Shown: positions 45,507 through 56,668 of the stretch, piece after piece | How the letters are laid out: each line of letters opens with the position of its first letter | How positions within the stretch are numbered: position 1 is the stretch's first letter | The notes under the pieces: generated by a model | Database searches by the model: none | The model's input: the letters and a program-made list of their open reading frames with translations, nothing else | Told to the model about the DNA's origin: nothing | Assembly (NCBI RefSeq): GCF_000276665.1 | Contig: NW_004955502.1 | Location: 4,966,190 to 5,030,189, forward strand | DNA: 64,000 nt | Direction of reading: 5' to 3' | Source: Chinchilla lanigera | Lineage: Eukaryota > Chordata > Mammalia > Rodentia > Chinchillidae | Position numbers and translations under genes: made by a program

Positions 45507-47435
45507 GTGTGTTTGCTATTTCCCAGGCTATGATTCCTGTTTGGCAACATGAAGAAAGAAAGATGACATTTTTGTGTGCAGTGGATTTCATGACACAAAA
45601 ATAAATCCCTTGTTCAGGCAGCTTGAGTTATTTTTATATCAGGCACTGAACATGTCTATCCTCTTCAAGTAGGAGATGCTCCGAACTGTATACAAACCTG
45701 TGCTCACTCCAAGAGAGACTCTACTTCTGTCCCCCAAGGCTGTTTTTCATATAAATGTCCTTCGAAATATAGTCTCAAAAAAATGCAGGCTGTGCTTTAG
45801 TTAACAAGTTGCATAGAAAAATGAGTACTCTTGGGCAATTTTATAAAATGTACTGCATGAGATATATGCATAAAACAATGAAATATATAAAATCTCATCT
45901 TTGTAATATATGTAAATATTTCCTATATGAACATTCATATACTTCAAGATGGTAATTTTTAGGGTTTGGTTTCTAAGTATTATCAGATTATGTACATTTT
46001 ATTTCCATACATTTAAATTTTTAATACCACTAACATAATATATAAGATTTTAGGTAAAATATTATGTAAGATAAATTTTATGCATAAAGTACTTTGATTC
46101 TCTAACAGACTTCTTAATATAATAATCAAGGAAATAGATTATAAGAACATAATCTGAATTGAACATTATTCATTTTAACTATTCTAATAAAAGTAATTCA
46201 GCTTTAAAGTATAATTAATTTTTGATTCCTGTTCTCTATGAGTTTTCTTAAATTGGAATCTAATATCCAGGAAGGTAGGTTTAAAATTTATAAAATATTT
46301 CAGAATGTTTCTCTTCTAATGATGAGTAGAGGTTGTCGTACAGTTCTTTGTATGCTCATTTAGGATACTCTTATTATGTTTGCAGTTTTCCAATAAAATG
46401 AACACTTCTTTCAAGGGCCCTAGGATATTCCAGGCGTATGAATATATATTCTGTATTCAACAACTTGCAAAAAGTCATAGATCTGCTTTCATTTATGGAC
46501 CAGTACACTTTGGCATTTATAACTCAATTCAATCCTGAAAAATGGATGCCTTTGGGTATAAAAAATATTTAACTGATGTGAGAATTGTCCACATTCTCTT
46601 CATTTCTAAAATTTCTGACTTGAACATCATTCAAAGATTATTAGCAACTACTTCATCTTCAAATGGGCTGAGCTAAAGCCTCACCTCTTGGGTGTGCATA
46701 CATTTGTATTTACTTAGTTGTCACCTGTCGATTTATGTCAAGGTCTTAGCATCTCTTGCCATGTAAACATTGCTGTCAACAGCACCTTTTCTCTGGTATT
46801 GTAGAACTCTCCAAATCCATTAGGATCTTATACTATCCTTGTCTTTGTGAGCTTGGATGGTGTTTCCCTACAAGTATAAGAGGTATCAAACATTCACAAT
46901 TCTTCTGAACCCAGCACTACCCATATCGCTGTGTAGGTTTATGTTGTTCATTCTATTATTTTCTGCCTTACTAAGCATTTAAACTGCTTTAAATATCAGA
47001 TAAAGTTTATGCTTAGAAGAATTATTTTTTAAATTGACAGTTGCTATCTTAACATTTGTCCCTTCATGTAAGTATGGAATATTTCTTATGTCTTCCAAGC
47101 TGTTCGTATTTAAGGGCACTTAAATACTTTCTTCTCTTAAAGCTTCTATAAGCAAAAAGTCTGGCTAAGAATAGTTACACTATTCAAATAAATATTAACT
47201 GTAGATATTTTAAACAGATTTTTTTCCACTTCATAGTTAAACTGCTAAAAGTACTCAAAATTGAGATGGACTTAAATTAGTGAACTAAACTCTTGGATCA
47301 GTTAAGTCTCTTTGTTTTTACTAAATTAAAGTTGCATCATTTAAATTATAATTGGGTATTCTATTGAGTGCTTCTACTTATATACTCAGTGTTGGGAAGA
47401 AGTGTGGTAGGATATCAAGCAATGCTTTTTATCTG
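44760..47435. other. Unassigned AT-rich sequence
   Basis: Apart from the (TG)n at 45441-45512, no feature is recognised. Confidence 0.4.
45441..45512 (+). repeat. (TG)n microsatellite
   Basis: The (TG)n core at 45461-45498 is flanked by interrupted GTGTATG/GCATGCA units. Confidence 0.96.
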
Positions 47436-47439
47436 GTAT

Positions 47440-47690
47440 GAGGTCACCATTAAAAACATTTTATTATGGAAAACTCGAACAAAGTACATAAAGGAAAGTA
47501 TAATAAACTCTCCATGTACACATCATGCACCTTTAGTGACTATCACTTCAGGGGCCAACGTGATCAAATTGTGTGCTCACCCATTCAGGTCCACTGGATT
47601 GCTTTGAAGCAAATTTCACATTTAGCAACCTTCATCATTAAATATTTCACTAGGTATTTTAAAAAGATAAAAATTCCTCTGAAAGCACAA
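47440..47690 (+). repeat. Ancient mammalian interspersed repeat fragment
   Basis: TTTTATTATGGAAAACTCGAAC, AGTATAATAAACTCTCCATG, TACACATCATGCACCTTTAG and GAAGCAAATTTCACATTTAG match the order of a widespread ancient element (AGTATAATGAACCCCCATGTACCCATCACCC form). I cannot fix the family name. The 76-79 codon frames within it are accidental. Confidence 0.5.
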
Positions 47691-48730
47691 CTATAATACT
47701 GTTGATCATCTAGAAATAAATAGTAATTTTTTGTAATAATTAAAAACCTCATCAGTATTTAAATATCATTCAACTTTATTTCTGCATTTGTTTTGCGTTC
47801 CTGTGACACCATTTTATGTGGTCTTCTGATTTCTGCATTTACTATAAAAAGTGATAGATATACATGTTTGGTCAGATTCAGGTTAAGGTTTTACATTTTA
47901 TTTAACCAGTATTTCCTAATGCATGATGTTGCATACTTATATCAGAAGATAATGTTTTCTCATCTTTCATTTCATATTAGAAAATATTAATAATTATTCT
48001 TTGTATTATCTTATTGTAGGTTTATAAATGAGGCATATTTTAACGTTATTATTTTTTTCTCTTTCTTAGCACATTAAATGTTGCCATAGAGAGAAACTTC
48101 CTCTTAAGTTGTATTAAAATAGAAAAGGGTAAAATACTCATATCCTCCAACATAACCACTTTTCAACCAGATTAGGTGTTTTTCCTAGCATTCTCTTAAG
48201 GGGACTGTGCAATGTACCTGATATATTTCAGTCCATGACATTTGTTATTCTTGTTGGCCTAAATAGTCTCACATTTAGCCAGGGAAAGACTCTTCAAGTT
48301 GGCTTCTGAATCTTTTTGATGTAGCCACAGAAATTTGAATATCATTCTTACTTCCTGTAATGATAACTGGATCCAGACTCATATATATTTGTTACTATAA
48401 TGAAGGCACTAGGGCTGCTCATTGCCACAGGAATGATCATGTTTTCTAAGTCTTCTCAGTGGCCATGTTTAAAGAAATTACATTTAAAAAATAACAAAGA
48501 ATGTTAAGCGAGTACTTATATTTCCAATTCAAAATTTGATTGCTAGTATTTAATTAAATGCACAGTTTTAAAATCTTACTTATCTAACTGTACCACAAAC
48601 ATATATATATAACATTATGCAAAATATATGTACAAATATAAAACAATTTTGTTCTACAGAAATTACTAAGTTAATGCATATTCTCCAGAACTTTCCAACT
48701 AGACAGAAACAAATAGATACACCACTATCA
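47691..48730. other. Unassigned AT-rich sequence
   Basis: No feature recognised. Confidence 0.4.
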
Positions 48731-48731
48731 T

Positions 48732-49139
48732 ATTAGCTTCAGCTTTCCTATCACTGGGACAAAACACTTGTGCAACTTGAAGGAAAAGTTTATTTTGGTT
48801 CACAGTTTTCAGAGCATTCAGTCCATGATTTGGAACTCCAATGCAGAAACAGCATGGTAGAAGGGACTGGCAGAGGAAAGCTGCTCACCCTGTGGCAGCC
48901 AGGAAGCATTGAGAGAGGAGGGAAAAGCCAAGGACAAGAATACACCCTTCTAGGTTGTGCTCCCAGTGACCTCAGCTAGGTTCCATCTCCTAGTGGTGTG
49001 TTCTGTTATGAATCTCTCAGTGGATTAATCCACTGGTGTGTATTTTGCCCCATGATCTAATTATCTTCCAAAAGCTTCATCTCTGAATACCTGAGCTTTT
49101 GGGGGATGTTTTAGATCTAAACCACAACAGCTAGGAAAG
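48732..49139 (-). mobile_element. MaLR-type LTR, minus strand
   Basis: CTATCACTGGGACAAAACAC, GTTTATTTTGGTTCACAG, AGAGCATTCAGTCCATG, ATGATCTAATTATCTTCC, CTGAGCTTTTGGGGGATG and TAAACCACAACA follow the reverse MaLR layout. The left edge is degraded. Confidence 0.82.
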
Positions 49140-50043
49140 TCCTGCACCTATCATGACTCCCTGACAGAGTTTTAAACCTTGACTTCCATGCTTGGTCACA
49201 GTCAGAAAGCCACTATGGATTTGACCACCAGTATGCAAAAGTTAGTGCCAGGTCAGCTTTGAAGACCTATAATTGCTTTGTGTACATGGATACAATGTTT
49301 ATTTCTTGTTTACTGGATATAACATTTGTTTTATCAACTGCTTTTTTTTTCTTTTTAGAAATTACTCTGTCCCACTTTGAGTGTCAACTGGTTGTTTTTC
49401 CTTTCTTTATTGTTAGATCTGTGAAGAGAATCAGTCAACCAAAATGTAGAAAGCACTAAGAGTGGGATTTAATTTCTTTGCTTGAGGCAAAAAGAGACAA
49501 GAGAGGTTGGGCTTGGTATTACAAAATTTTCAGAGTCATTAATGTACAGAACGAATGCAATGAACTCTATAATCTGGAGAGATGCTTTTGGATTAGAAGT
49601 TGAAACAATTGAATATTTCTTTGAACCTGATAATAATGCTATGCTGAAACAGTTGGGACACTTTTTAAAAACGCAAACCAATTTTTCCTGCAATTAATGC
49701 TCAATCTACAGCTTTATTTCTCAATGTTGTGTATGTCAGAATTCACAGACCTAGGCAAGATGTTCCATTCAGCCATGTGAGGCCCATTATCTTAATGTTA
49801 GGAAGTTTTTCTTTTTGGGTGGTTCTGAATTAGCAATTATGCAACCAAATAGAATGATTGCTGCTTAATCTGAGGGCTCATCATTATAAAATTAGCAATC
49901 TGTCTCCCTGCTTCACTATTAAACATTCTGTTTTGTTTCCAAAGGGTAAAAATAAAGTCACAAATGTGTCTAGTACTTCCACATTCTAATTTTTGCTCAT
50001 GGGAAAGAATAAGTGATTTGGCATAATCTAAGTCCACTTTGAT
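49140..50043. other. Unassigned sequence
   Basis: No repeat family or exon recognised. Frames of 66-74 codons on both strands lack domains. Confidence 0.4.
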
Positions 50044-50056
50044 TTTGTGGTAATTA

Positions 50057-50159
50057 GGTTTTTTGTTTGTTTGTTTTTCTTCCTGTACCAGGAATCGAAC
50101 TCACGACCTTGCAATTGCCAGGCAGGTGCTATGCTGCTGAGTTAAATCCCCAGCCCCAC
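50057..50159 (-). mobile_element. ID SINE, minus strand
   Basis: (GTTT)n tail, then CCAGGAATCGAACTCACGACC, TTGCCAGGCAGGTGC, TGCTGCTGAGTTAAATCCCC and AGCCCCAC. The target duplication TTTGTGGTAATTA is exact at 50044-50056 and 50160-50172. Confidence 0.95.
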
Positions 50160-50172
50160 TTTGTGGTAATTA

Positions 50173-50755
50173 AACATTTACTGTTGAACTAAGAGTTCAT
50201 GAGTGTGGTGTTATTGTCCATTACTCTCTTCTTAAGGCTGCAAGCAGCTTTACATGGTCAACATAACTGCTGAAATAAAGAAAAAATATAAACGTCGATG
50301 AGTGGGTTGGTGCTTTTTGATGGCTTTTCTCTCAAGATTACTTTCTCATGTGAGTTGAAGGAATGAGCTAAAGATTTTTCTTTGCTGGATAATGGTTGTA
50401 ACAGCTGGACTAATTGTGTAAGTAAGTTAAAGTGTTTTAAAAAATTAACTTGATTGTCCAAATAAGTTTTATCGTGATAGTAAAACAGAAATGCTAATGT
50501 GTTCAAAATTAATAAATTACATTACAGGTTCATTTCTGAACAATATTATGAAGCCCTTCAAAAAATGATCTACTGCTTCAGATGTCATAATTTAAAAGTA
50601 ATTATTAAACTAATTATCTAGAAAGTATTGCTGGAATAAATAATAGTGGCACTGATTGAATGGAGATGTAAACAGGAAAGATTTCATTTTGATGCAAGAT
50701 TCCATTCTAGATTGCTCAAAAAGTAAAACAACACATTCCTTTTAACCTAATCTAT
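50173..50755. other. Unassigned AT-rich sequence
   Basis: No feature recognised with confidence. Confidence 0.4.
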
Positions 50756-50759
50756 TCCC

Positions 50760-51362
50760 CATCTAGATATATTGTAAAAAGAATCAAAGACATCATATTA
50801 CAGTGATCCATGCATACCCATGTTTATAGCAGCATAATTCATAATATCTAAGACTTGGAAGCAGCCCATATGTCCATCACAGATGAATGGATAAAGAAAA
50901 TGTGGTATTTATGCACAATAGCATAAAAATCTGCCATTAAGAAAAATAAACGAGTCATTTGCAGGAAAATGTATGCACCTTGAGATCATAATCTTTAGTG
51001 AGATATATCAGATACATAAACTCATCTAAGAAACCAAAATTAAACAAAGAGCAAACTAATAAATAGATAATAGGGATTAGGGTAACAGGTCTTTCTCAGA
51101 GTCCAAGGGGATCAAGAGATGGAATGAATGGGAGGAGGAGATGGAAAGGGGATGAAAAAAGAAGTAAGATGTGTTGTGTAGGGGGTCTGGGGATTTAGCT
51201 CAGCGGCACACGCCTGCCTGGCAAGCACAAGGCCGTGAGTTCGATTCCTGGTACTGGAAAAAAACAAAAACAAAAACAAAAAAACCCCAAAACAAAACAA
51301 AACAAAACAAAAGATGTGTTGTGTATATTTGCCAAGGCACATAGACATGTACTAATAAAAAT
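50760..51362 (+). mobile_element. LINE-1 3' end, plus strand, split by an ID SINE
   Basis: CATGTTTATAGCAGCATAATTC, GGAAGCAGCCCATATGTCC, AATGGATAAAGAAAATGTGG and GGATCAAGAGATGGAATG are the ORF2 C-terminus and 3' UTR. The 3' UTR is cut at 51181 by an ID SINE and resumes at 51311 with a copy of the target site, ending near ACTAATAAAAATTTAAG. Confidence 0.9.
51182..51310 (+). mobile_element. ID SINE inside an L1 3' UTR
   Basis: GGGGTCTGGGGATTTAGCTC, GCGGCACACGCCTGCCTGGC, GGCCGTGAGTTCGATTCC and an (AAAAC)n tail. The 15-bp target duplication AAGATGTGTTGTGTA is exact at 51166-51180 and 51311-51325, which dates it after the L1. Confidence 0.96.
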
Positions 51363-51379
51363 TTAAGAAGACATCACAA

Positions 51380-52620
51380 ATTTCCAAATTAAAAAAGAAA
51401 TCTAACTCAAGAAAACAAAATCATATTTATAATAGCTACAAAAATACTTAGGGATAAATTTAAATAAAAGATGAATAAACTGAAAATTATAAAACATTGA
51501 AGAAAAAGTTGACCAAACCAGAAATAAGTGGGGAGATATCCTGTGTTTATGGACTGGAAGAATTAACACCGCTAAAACTTTCATACTATCTGAAGTCATC
51601 TGCAGATTCACTGCAATTCTTATCAAAATCCCAATGGCATTTTTCACATAAACAGGAAAAATAATTCTAAATACAAATGAAAACATAAAATACCCGAAAT
51701 AGCCAAAAGCATCTTGAGAAAATGAACAAATCTTGGGCATCTCTTTATTTGATCCTAAAATCTACTATAATGGTATAATAATCAAAGCAATGGAACTAGT
51801 ATTAAGAAGGCACATATACTAGAGAGAATGAGAGCTGAGGAGCAAATCCGCCTACTTATGGTCAGTTGATTGTCAACAAAGTTGCCAAGGAAACCTAATA
51901 GGGAAAAGATCATCTCTGCCATAAGTGGTTCTGGATAAACTGGATATTTACACAAAAGAGAATGAAATTGGATGCTTTTCTCACCCTATATTTTAAAACA
52001 CCCTCAAAGTGGGATAGAGACTTAAAGATAAGACCTGAAGCTATGAAACTACTTGATGAAAATAGGAAAATTCCATGAACTTGGTCTAGGCAAAAAAATC
52101 TTTGAATATTACCCCAAAGCACTGGCAAAAAAATAAAAAATATACATATAGATGGTATCATAGTAAAAGCAGTTTCTATATAGCCAAAGAAACTACCAAT
52201 AGAGTGAAGAGACAATTTATAGAATGGGAGAAAATATTTACAAGCCATAATCTGATACACAGCTAATATCCAAACAAAGGAACTCAAAAAACTTAATTGA
52301 AACACAACAAACAACCCTGCTAAAATGACAGAGGACCTGAATGAACATTTCTCAAAAGAAGACATAGAAATGAAAGGACACACAGCATCACTAGTAATCA
52401 AGGAAATCCAAATCAGAACCACAACTTGCACTGCCAGGTATTATTAGAAAGATAGGAGATAAGAGTTTGTGAGGATGGGGAGAATAGGTAGACCTTGTGC
52501 ACTGTTGGTGATGTAAACTAGAACAGCTGTCATGAAAAGCAGCATAGAGTGCAGCTCTACTCATTTTCTTTAGCCAGTAATATTTTCCATCTATGGCTAA
52601 CACACACATAAGTAAAATCA
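51380..52620 (+). mobile_element. Older LINE-1 ORF2 fragment, plus strand
   Basis: A second, more diverged L1 begins right after the first. AACTCAAGAAAACAAAATC, TACTTAGGGATAAATTTAAA, GAAGTCATCTGCAGATTCACTGC, TTATCAAAATCCCAATGGC, TATTAAGAAGGCACATATAC, TGGTCAGTTGATTGTCAAC and AAGACATAGAAATG follow the ORF2 3' third. Antisense frames of 112 and 173 codons (51402-51740 and 51910-52431) are long only because the A-rich L1 sense strand is poor in antisense stops. Confidence 0.88.
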
Positions 52621-52671
52621 AAGCTGTTCAACTTGAAGCAGTTGTCAACTAGTAGATACTTTAAACAGTAT

Positions 52672-52919
52672 TGTCTTGGTTACTTTGGCTGGCTCCAAGG
52701 CAGAATGGCACAGGACAAATGGCAGAAAATAGCAAAAGCAACAAGAGCACAAGAGGAGGAGTGGCAGCAAGCAGCCTCTTTCCCTCCCTTAGATTATATG
52801 CAAACTACCCCCCCCCAGGGTGGGTGTAGCACTCACATCCGTGAATCAATCATAAACTCTAGAAGCCAGCCCCATGACTATATTAGGCTTTGGGGTGAAT
52901 CCAGATACAAACCATAACA
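52672..52919 (-). mobile_element. MaLR-type LTR with internal deletion, minus strand
   Basis: TGTCTTGGTTACTTTGGCTG then jumps to CTCCAAGGCAGAATGGCAC, losing the block with the GGACAAAA and TTTATTT motifs kept at 58945-59290. It ends TGAGGCTTTGGGG-like sequence and AACCATAACA. The target duplication is AGTAT (52667-52671) against AATAT (52920-52924), with one change. Confidence 0.85.
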
Positions 52920-52924
52920 AATAT

Positions 52925-53279
52925 TTAATCCACACAGCAGTAATATTGACAGTATGATATAAGAGGAAATCATAGAACTTTAAAAAAATGAATGAGGGGA
53001 ATTGGTTCTTCTAAATCTTCAATTTGATGCTTTTCTCCTCACATCCATGGTTCAAGGGAATATGTCTTTTTCTTTTGTGACCTGATTATCTTTTGATGCT
53101 CTTCCTTATTTTCATAAAGTCTCTACTCTTTAGTTAATGTAGGAAATACAATCCTTTTGTGATATTAGGGCTTATTTATTATAAACAACTAAACGGAACA
53201 CACAGAACATCAAAGACAAAACTAAAACAGAGGATGCATTTCTGCTCTTGATATGACATCCCCTAGTTATTTTCATGGG
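52925..53279. other. Unassigned sequence
   Basis: No feature recognised. Confidence 0.4.
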
Positions 53280-53290
53280 TCACATTAATT

Positions 53291-53387
53291 TTTTTCTTTT
53301 TTTTTTTTGGTACCGGGAATCGATCTCAAGACCTTACGCTTGCCAGGCTGGAGCATGTGCTGCTGAGCTACATCCTCAACCTATGAC
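53291..53387 (-). mobile_element. ID SINE, minus strand
   Basis: T-rich tail, GGTACCGGGAATCGATCTC, CTTACGCTTGCCAGGCTGG and TGCTGCTGAGCTACATCC. The target duplication TCACATTAATT is exact at 53280-53290 and 53388-53398. Confidence 0.95.
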
Positions 53388-53467
53388 TCACATTAATTAG
53401 CTGGTCCCAAAATATTTTCTATCTGTAGGGTTATGCTGAGGAATGGAATAGCCATCTGGGGACATTT

Positions 53468-53580
53468 TTTTGTTGTTTTTTGTTTTTGTTTTTGTTTTTC
53501 TTCTGGTACCAGGAATTGAACTCACGACCTTGCGCTTGCCAGGCAGGCTCTTTGCTGCTGAGCTAAATCCCCAGACCCCA
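53468..53580 (-). mobile_element. ID SINE, minus strand
   Basis: (TTTTTG)n tail, CTGGTACCAGGAATTGAACTC, CTTGCGCTTGCCAGGCAGG and TGCTGCTGAGCTAAATCCCC. The 14-bp target duplication ATCTGGGGACATTT is exact at 53454-53467 and 53581-53594. It lies only 80 bp from the previous ID copy, but as a separate insertion with its own target site. Confidence 0.96.
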
Positions 53581-53599
53581 ATCTGGGGACATTTGTTTT

Positions 53600-54160
53600 A
53601 TTATTTTTTAATCATATTTTTCCAAAAACAGTTTAGGGCAACAAATCATACTATTTGAGCTGCTTACTTCTGAATGATCATTCCTACCCAAAGTTTTTCA
53701 GCTTGCAGGGTTATATAGTTATTCTGAAGAGTTTGTGAAAACAATGAAAAAAATGCTTCAGTGATCTTACATTTCAGACATTTTATAAAATGAACACTGA
53801 CCAAAGACTTTCTAAAATGACAAATTGTGTAATCTGCTTGAATTGCTCTGGTGATTTCCAAAGTAGGAAGAGTATTACATGTTTTTGGAAGGTGTGCTTG
53901 TCTAGAGTGTCCCTGGATCCTGGCAAGAGTGGGAGCCATAAGGAAAGACACCTTTGCAAGCTGAGATCCTACAAGGACACGCCTGCAGGGGTACTGATAG
54001 AGAGGGCCTGGAGGAGAAGTCTTGCTTTGTCTCCCTTCTGAGAGATCCTTCCCCTTCTGACTGAACTTGGCTAGAACCCAAAGGGTAAAGGAGCTCAGGT
54101 GACATAGGCTGTAGAGTTCATCTCTTTGGGTCACAGAGAGTGGAAATGGGGGGTGGAGAA
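53600..54160. other. Unassigned; longest repeat-free open frame
   Basis: A 156-codon minus-strand frame (53664-54134) is open here and an 83-codon plus-strand frame (53790-54041) overlaps it. Neither shows a domain, signal peptide or membrane segment. The minus-strand frame begins close to the edge of LTR copy B. I do not call a gene. Confidence 0.3.
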
Positions 54161-54166
54161 GAGGAG

Positions 54167-54823
54167 TGTGGTGGACTGACTAATGGTCAAATTATAACAC
54201 TCAACTGAGCTGAGTCAGTGTGGTTCTGGGTGCAGAAGGCCCACCTGAGGATTGTTGCCAGCAGCACAGAAGGAGAACTGGAGGGGCATATGATGAGCTG
54301 TTCATTCTCCTGGAGCAGCTTGTCATCCTGGTTTTCCTGGTATGAACTTGGCAGTTTTCACCATCAGAGGAGCTCGAAAATTTGCTGTCCCTGAGGATGG
54401 CTGTGGTTCTTTTTGGGGGAGCTCTGGCCTTTACTCTCAGCATTCCTTCCTGGCTCCAGCGCAGATCCCTCAGCCTGCTGGCACAGATCCTTCATCCCAC
54501 TGGTGCAGACTTTCTAGCTTCCACCGCTGACCTTTTCCCTCCCAGTGTAGAACCTTGGTACAAACTTGCATGGGTCATTGTTGTGGGCTCTCGGCCTGCA
54601 TCTGGACTCATGGAGGACATTGCCATGGGCTCTGGATCTTCAGCTGAACTCATGCGGGACATTGCTGTGGAATCCAGGCCCTCAGCTGGATTCTTTGGGT
54701 CTCTAGTGTAGGCACAGGCCTCCCACACTTTTCTGCATTTGACTCTTTGGGTCAATATTGTAAAATAATCCTATAAATTACATGTACTGTATTAAATTTT
54801 TAATCTGGTAAACCCTGACTACA
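54167..54823 (+). mobile_element. Lineage-specific solo LTR, copy B, with 3 x 42 bp array
   Basis: The 657-bp element begins TGTGGTGG, ends TGACTACA, and is flanked by exact 5-bp duplications AGGAG (54162-54166 and 54824-54828). It aligns end to end with 18739-19474. Shared blocks include CACCTGAGGATTGTT, GATCCCTCAGCCTGCT and CAGATCCTTCATCCCACTG. It contains the same three 42-bp units (54576-54701). The 109-codon frame at 54382-54711 runs through the array, and no retroviral protein motif is seen. It is a solo LTR by all visible signs. Confidence 0.85.
54576..54701 (+). repeat. 3 x 42-bp tandem array (copy B)
   Basis: Units start CATTGTTGTG (54576), CATTGCCATG (54618) and CATTGCTGTG (54660), exactly 42 bp apart. 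In one frame each unit encodes a degenerate 14-residue repeat, about IAxGSRPSAxLMxD. The array is in the same place and register as in copy A. Confidence 0.93.
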
Positions 54824-54828
54824 AGGAG

Positions 54829-55300
54829 GGTATAGAGCTTTATTCAAAACATCAAGAGAAGGGTTTTGTGTCTATTACTGAAGATTGGTTTAATTTTTAA
54901 ATGAGATTTTGTATGTTGAATTTTTTTTGTAAACCAGATGAGGTTTTTATATTTTTAGCAAGTTTATACACATCTTCACTATCATTAAAGAATAGTTAGA
55001 GGGAGTACAGTGTTTTTCCACAGACAGTGATTACCTCCTTTCCCAATTGTATTCTTCAAAGCTTCTGTTCAGGTGTACTTTGAGCACATTTGGCTGGATG
55101 AAAATATCAAATATTGGAGAGGAACAGCTTACCTTGCAGTTTTGCCAGAAGCCACACTTCCATCCCAGCTCAGAAATGACCCTAGTTATAGGAAGAAAAT
55201 GTTCAGATGGGAAGAGGAACTAGGTGTTAAGAAGGGAAAAGGAAGGAAAGGAAAAGAAAAAAATGATGCACAAAGAAGGGAAAAATGGAAACAGTTTTTT
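54829..55300. other. Unassigned sequence
   Basis: A 77-codon Lys-rich frame (55073-55306) runs into A/G-rich L1 3' UTR-like sequence and shows no domain. Confidence 0.35.
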
Positions 55301-55442
55301 AAATGAGGAAGGGGGATTGTAGGGAAGGTAGGGGGATGTGAAAAAAGAATAAAGTGATGTCATGTATGGGTTCAAATTCCCTATGATGAATGTGATCATT
55401 ATGTATACCTAAAATGTACCAATAAATGTAGTTAATTTTAAA
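55300..55442 (+). mobile_element. LINE-1 3' UTR tail, plus strand
   Basis: GGATGTGAAAAAAGAATAAAG, GATGTCATGTATGGGTTC, GATGAATGTGATCATTATG and TGTACCAATAAATG match the 3' UTR terminus of the younger L1s in the window. The A-rich upstream stretch may also belong. Confidence 0.75.
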
Positions 55443-55444
55443 AA

Positions 55445-56205
55445 CCCCTAGTTATAGATAGACATTACCACAAAATATCTGTCATCAGCTATACTCATTT
55501 TATTTCTCATATGCCTAAAGTACATGTCACATAGAAGTAACCTTAGGTTACATTGTTTATTATCATTGCAGCTGTACTACAAAGTTTTCTCAGTTTAAGA
55601 AAGGTTTATATTTTACAAAAGAAAGTGGAGTGATAGCCTGGGGAAAAATGTTGCTATTACAGAAAAGCTTGCAGTGTGAGAACTTCCCACTCTCCGTTGC
55701 TTTTCTGCCTGTGAGATACCTGCAGGAGCCCGTCCATCACTTTCTGCCAGCACAGTCTCTCCCGGGCCATCCTGCAAAACACTCTGAGCCCCGGTGTATA
55801 GTGGACTTCTGACTCTTCTATGGAGAATCACTAAGTCAATACACTGCCCAATTTTATGTTGGAAAAAGAATGAGAGTTACTTATTATTTAGATTTCTAAA
55901 ATTTGATTTGGTATGAGCAAATGTACTTGAAACATAATAAAGTTATTTTCTGGTGAGCCTTTCCAATTTTTCTCTGCTTCTACTGTCCTACCAAACCATA
56001 TCCATAGACAAACCATAATCTGTGATCTGAATTTATCCCTCATTTTCACCACCAGATTCCTAGAATCCTGACTTGGGTAGTGCACTAAGGTTATGTTTAT
56101 CAGTTGAAATGCTTGAGGCTGTAAGGACAAAGTGCCCAGGAAATATGGGTTTAAGTGGTTACTATCTCAAATAACAAGGGACAGGGGAAGGTGATTCCAG
56201 GCCCT
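55445..56205. other. Unassigned sequence
   Basis: No feature recognised. Confidence 0.4.
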
Positions 56206-56535
56206 GTTTAACTGCTCATTGAACTCATTGGAGACCCCGTGTTTGCCTTCTTCCCACACTGTTACTTACATGGGTGTCAGCTTTCTTTATTCCCATAGGT
56301 GGCAACTGCCAGCAGCCTTGAGGCAAGGAAGTAAAAGACTTTCTCTTTTCAGCAGGAAGACAATCTCATTTTGTCAGCTTCCAGTAGATTATTCCTTGTG
56401 TTTCATTGTCCAAAACTGGGTATCACGTGACAGCCACTTTTACTCTTGTGACCCCCAAAGGGCTTTGGTGTCTTGTGATATTGCAAACTGGATTATCATT
56501 TACCTGGAAATAAGGCTTCTGAATATAAACTCATG
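56206..56535. repeat. Possible ancient interspersed repeat
   Basis: GGTGGCAACTGCCAGCAGCC and GTCCAAAACTGGGTATCACG followed by TGACAGCCAC resemble a widespread old mammalian repeat that I cannot name. A 113-codon frame (56219-56560) has no domain. Confidence 0.3.
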
Positions 56536-56642
56536 GGCCAACCTCCAGAAAAGATACTAAGGGGTCACATGAGCACATTAAGTGCTTGTGCCCCTCCAGG
56601 AATTACCACTGCCTTTGTTGATTTGGTGGACAATGGGGGATT

Positions 56643-56668
56643 CTGTCTGTCTATCTGTCTGTCTCTCC
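56643..56668 (+). repeat. (CTGT)n tetranucleotide repeat
   Basis: Six units with one CTAT variant. Simple repeat. Confidence 0.9.

Noticed and set aside
51910..52431. A 173-codon minus-strand open frame with hydrophobic segments
   Set aside because: It is antisense to an A-rich old L1 ORF2 fragment, where stops are rare on the complementary strand. The hydrophobic look comes from T-rich codons.
53291..53580. The two neighbouring antisense ID SINEs considered as one tandem duplication
   Set aside because: Each has its own distinct exact target duplication, so they are independent insertions.
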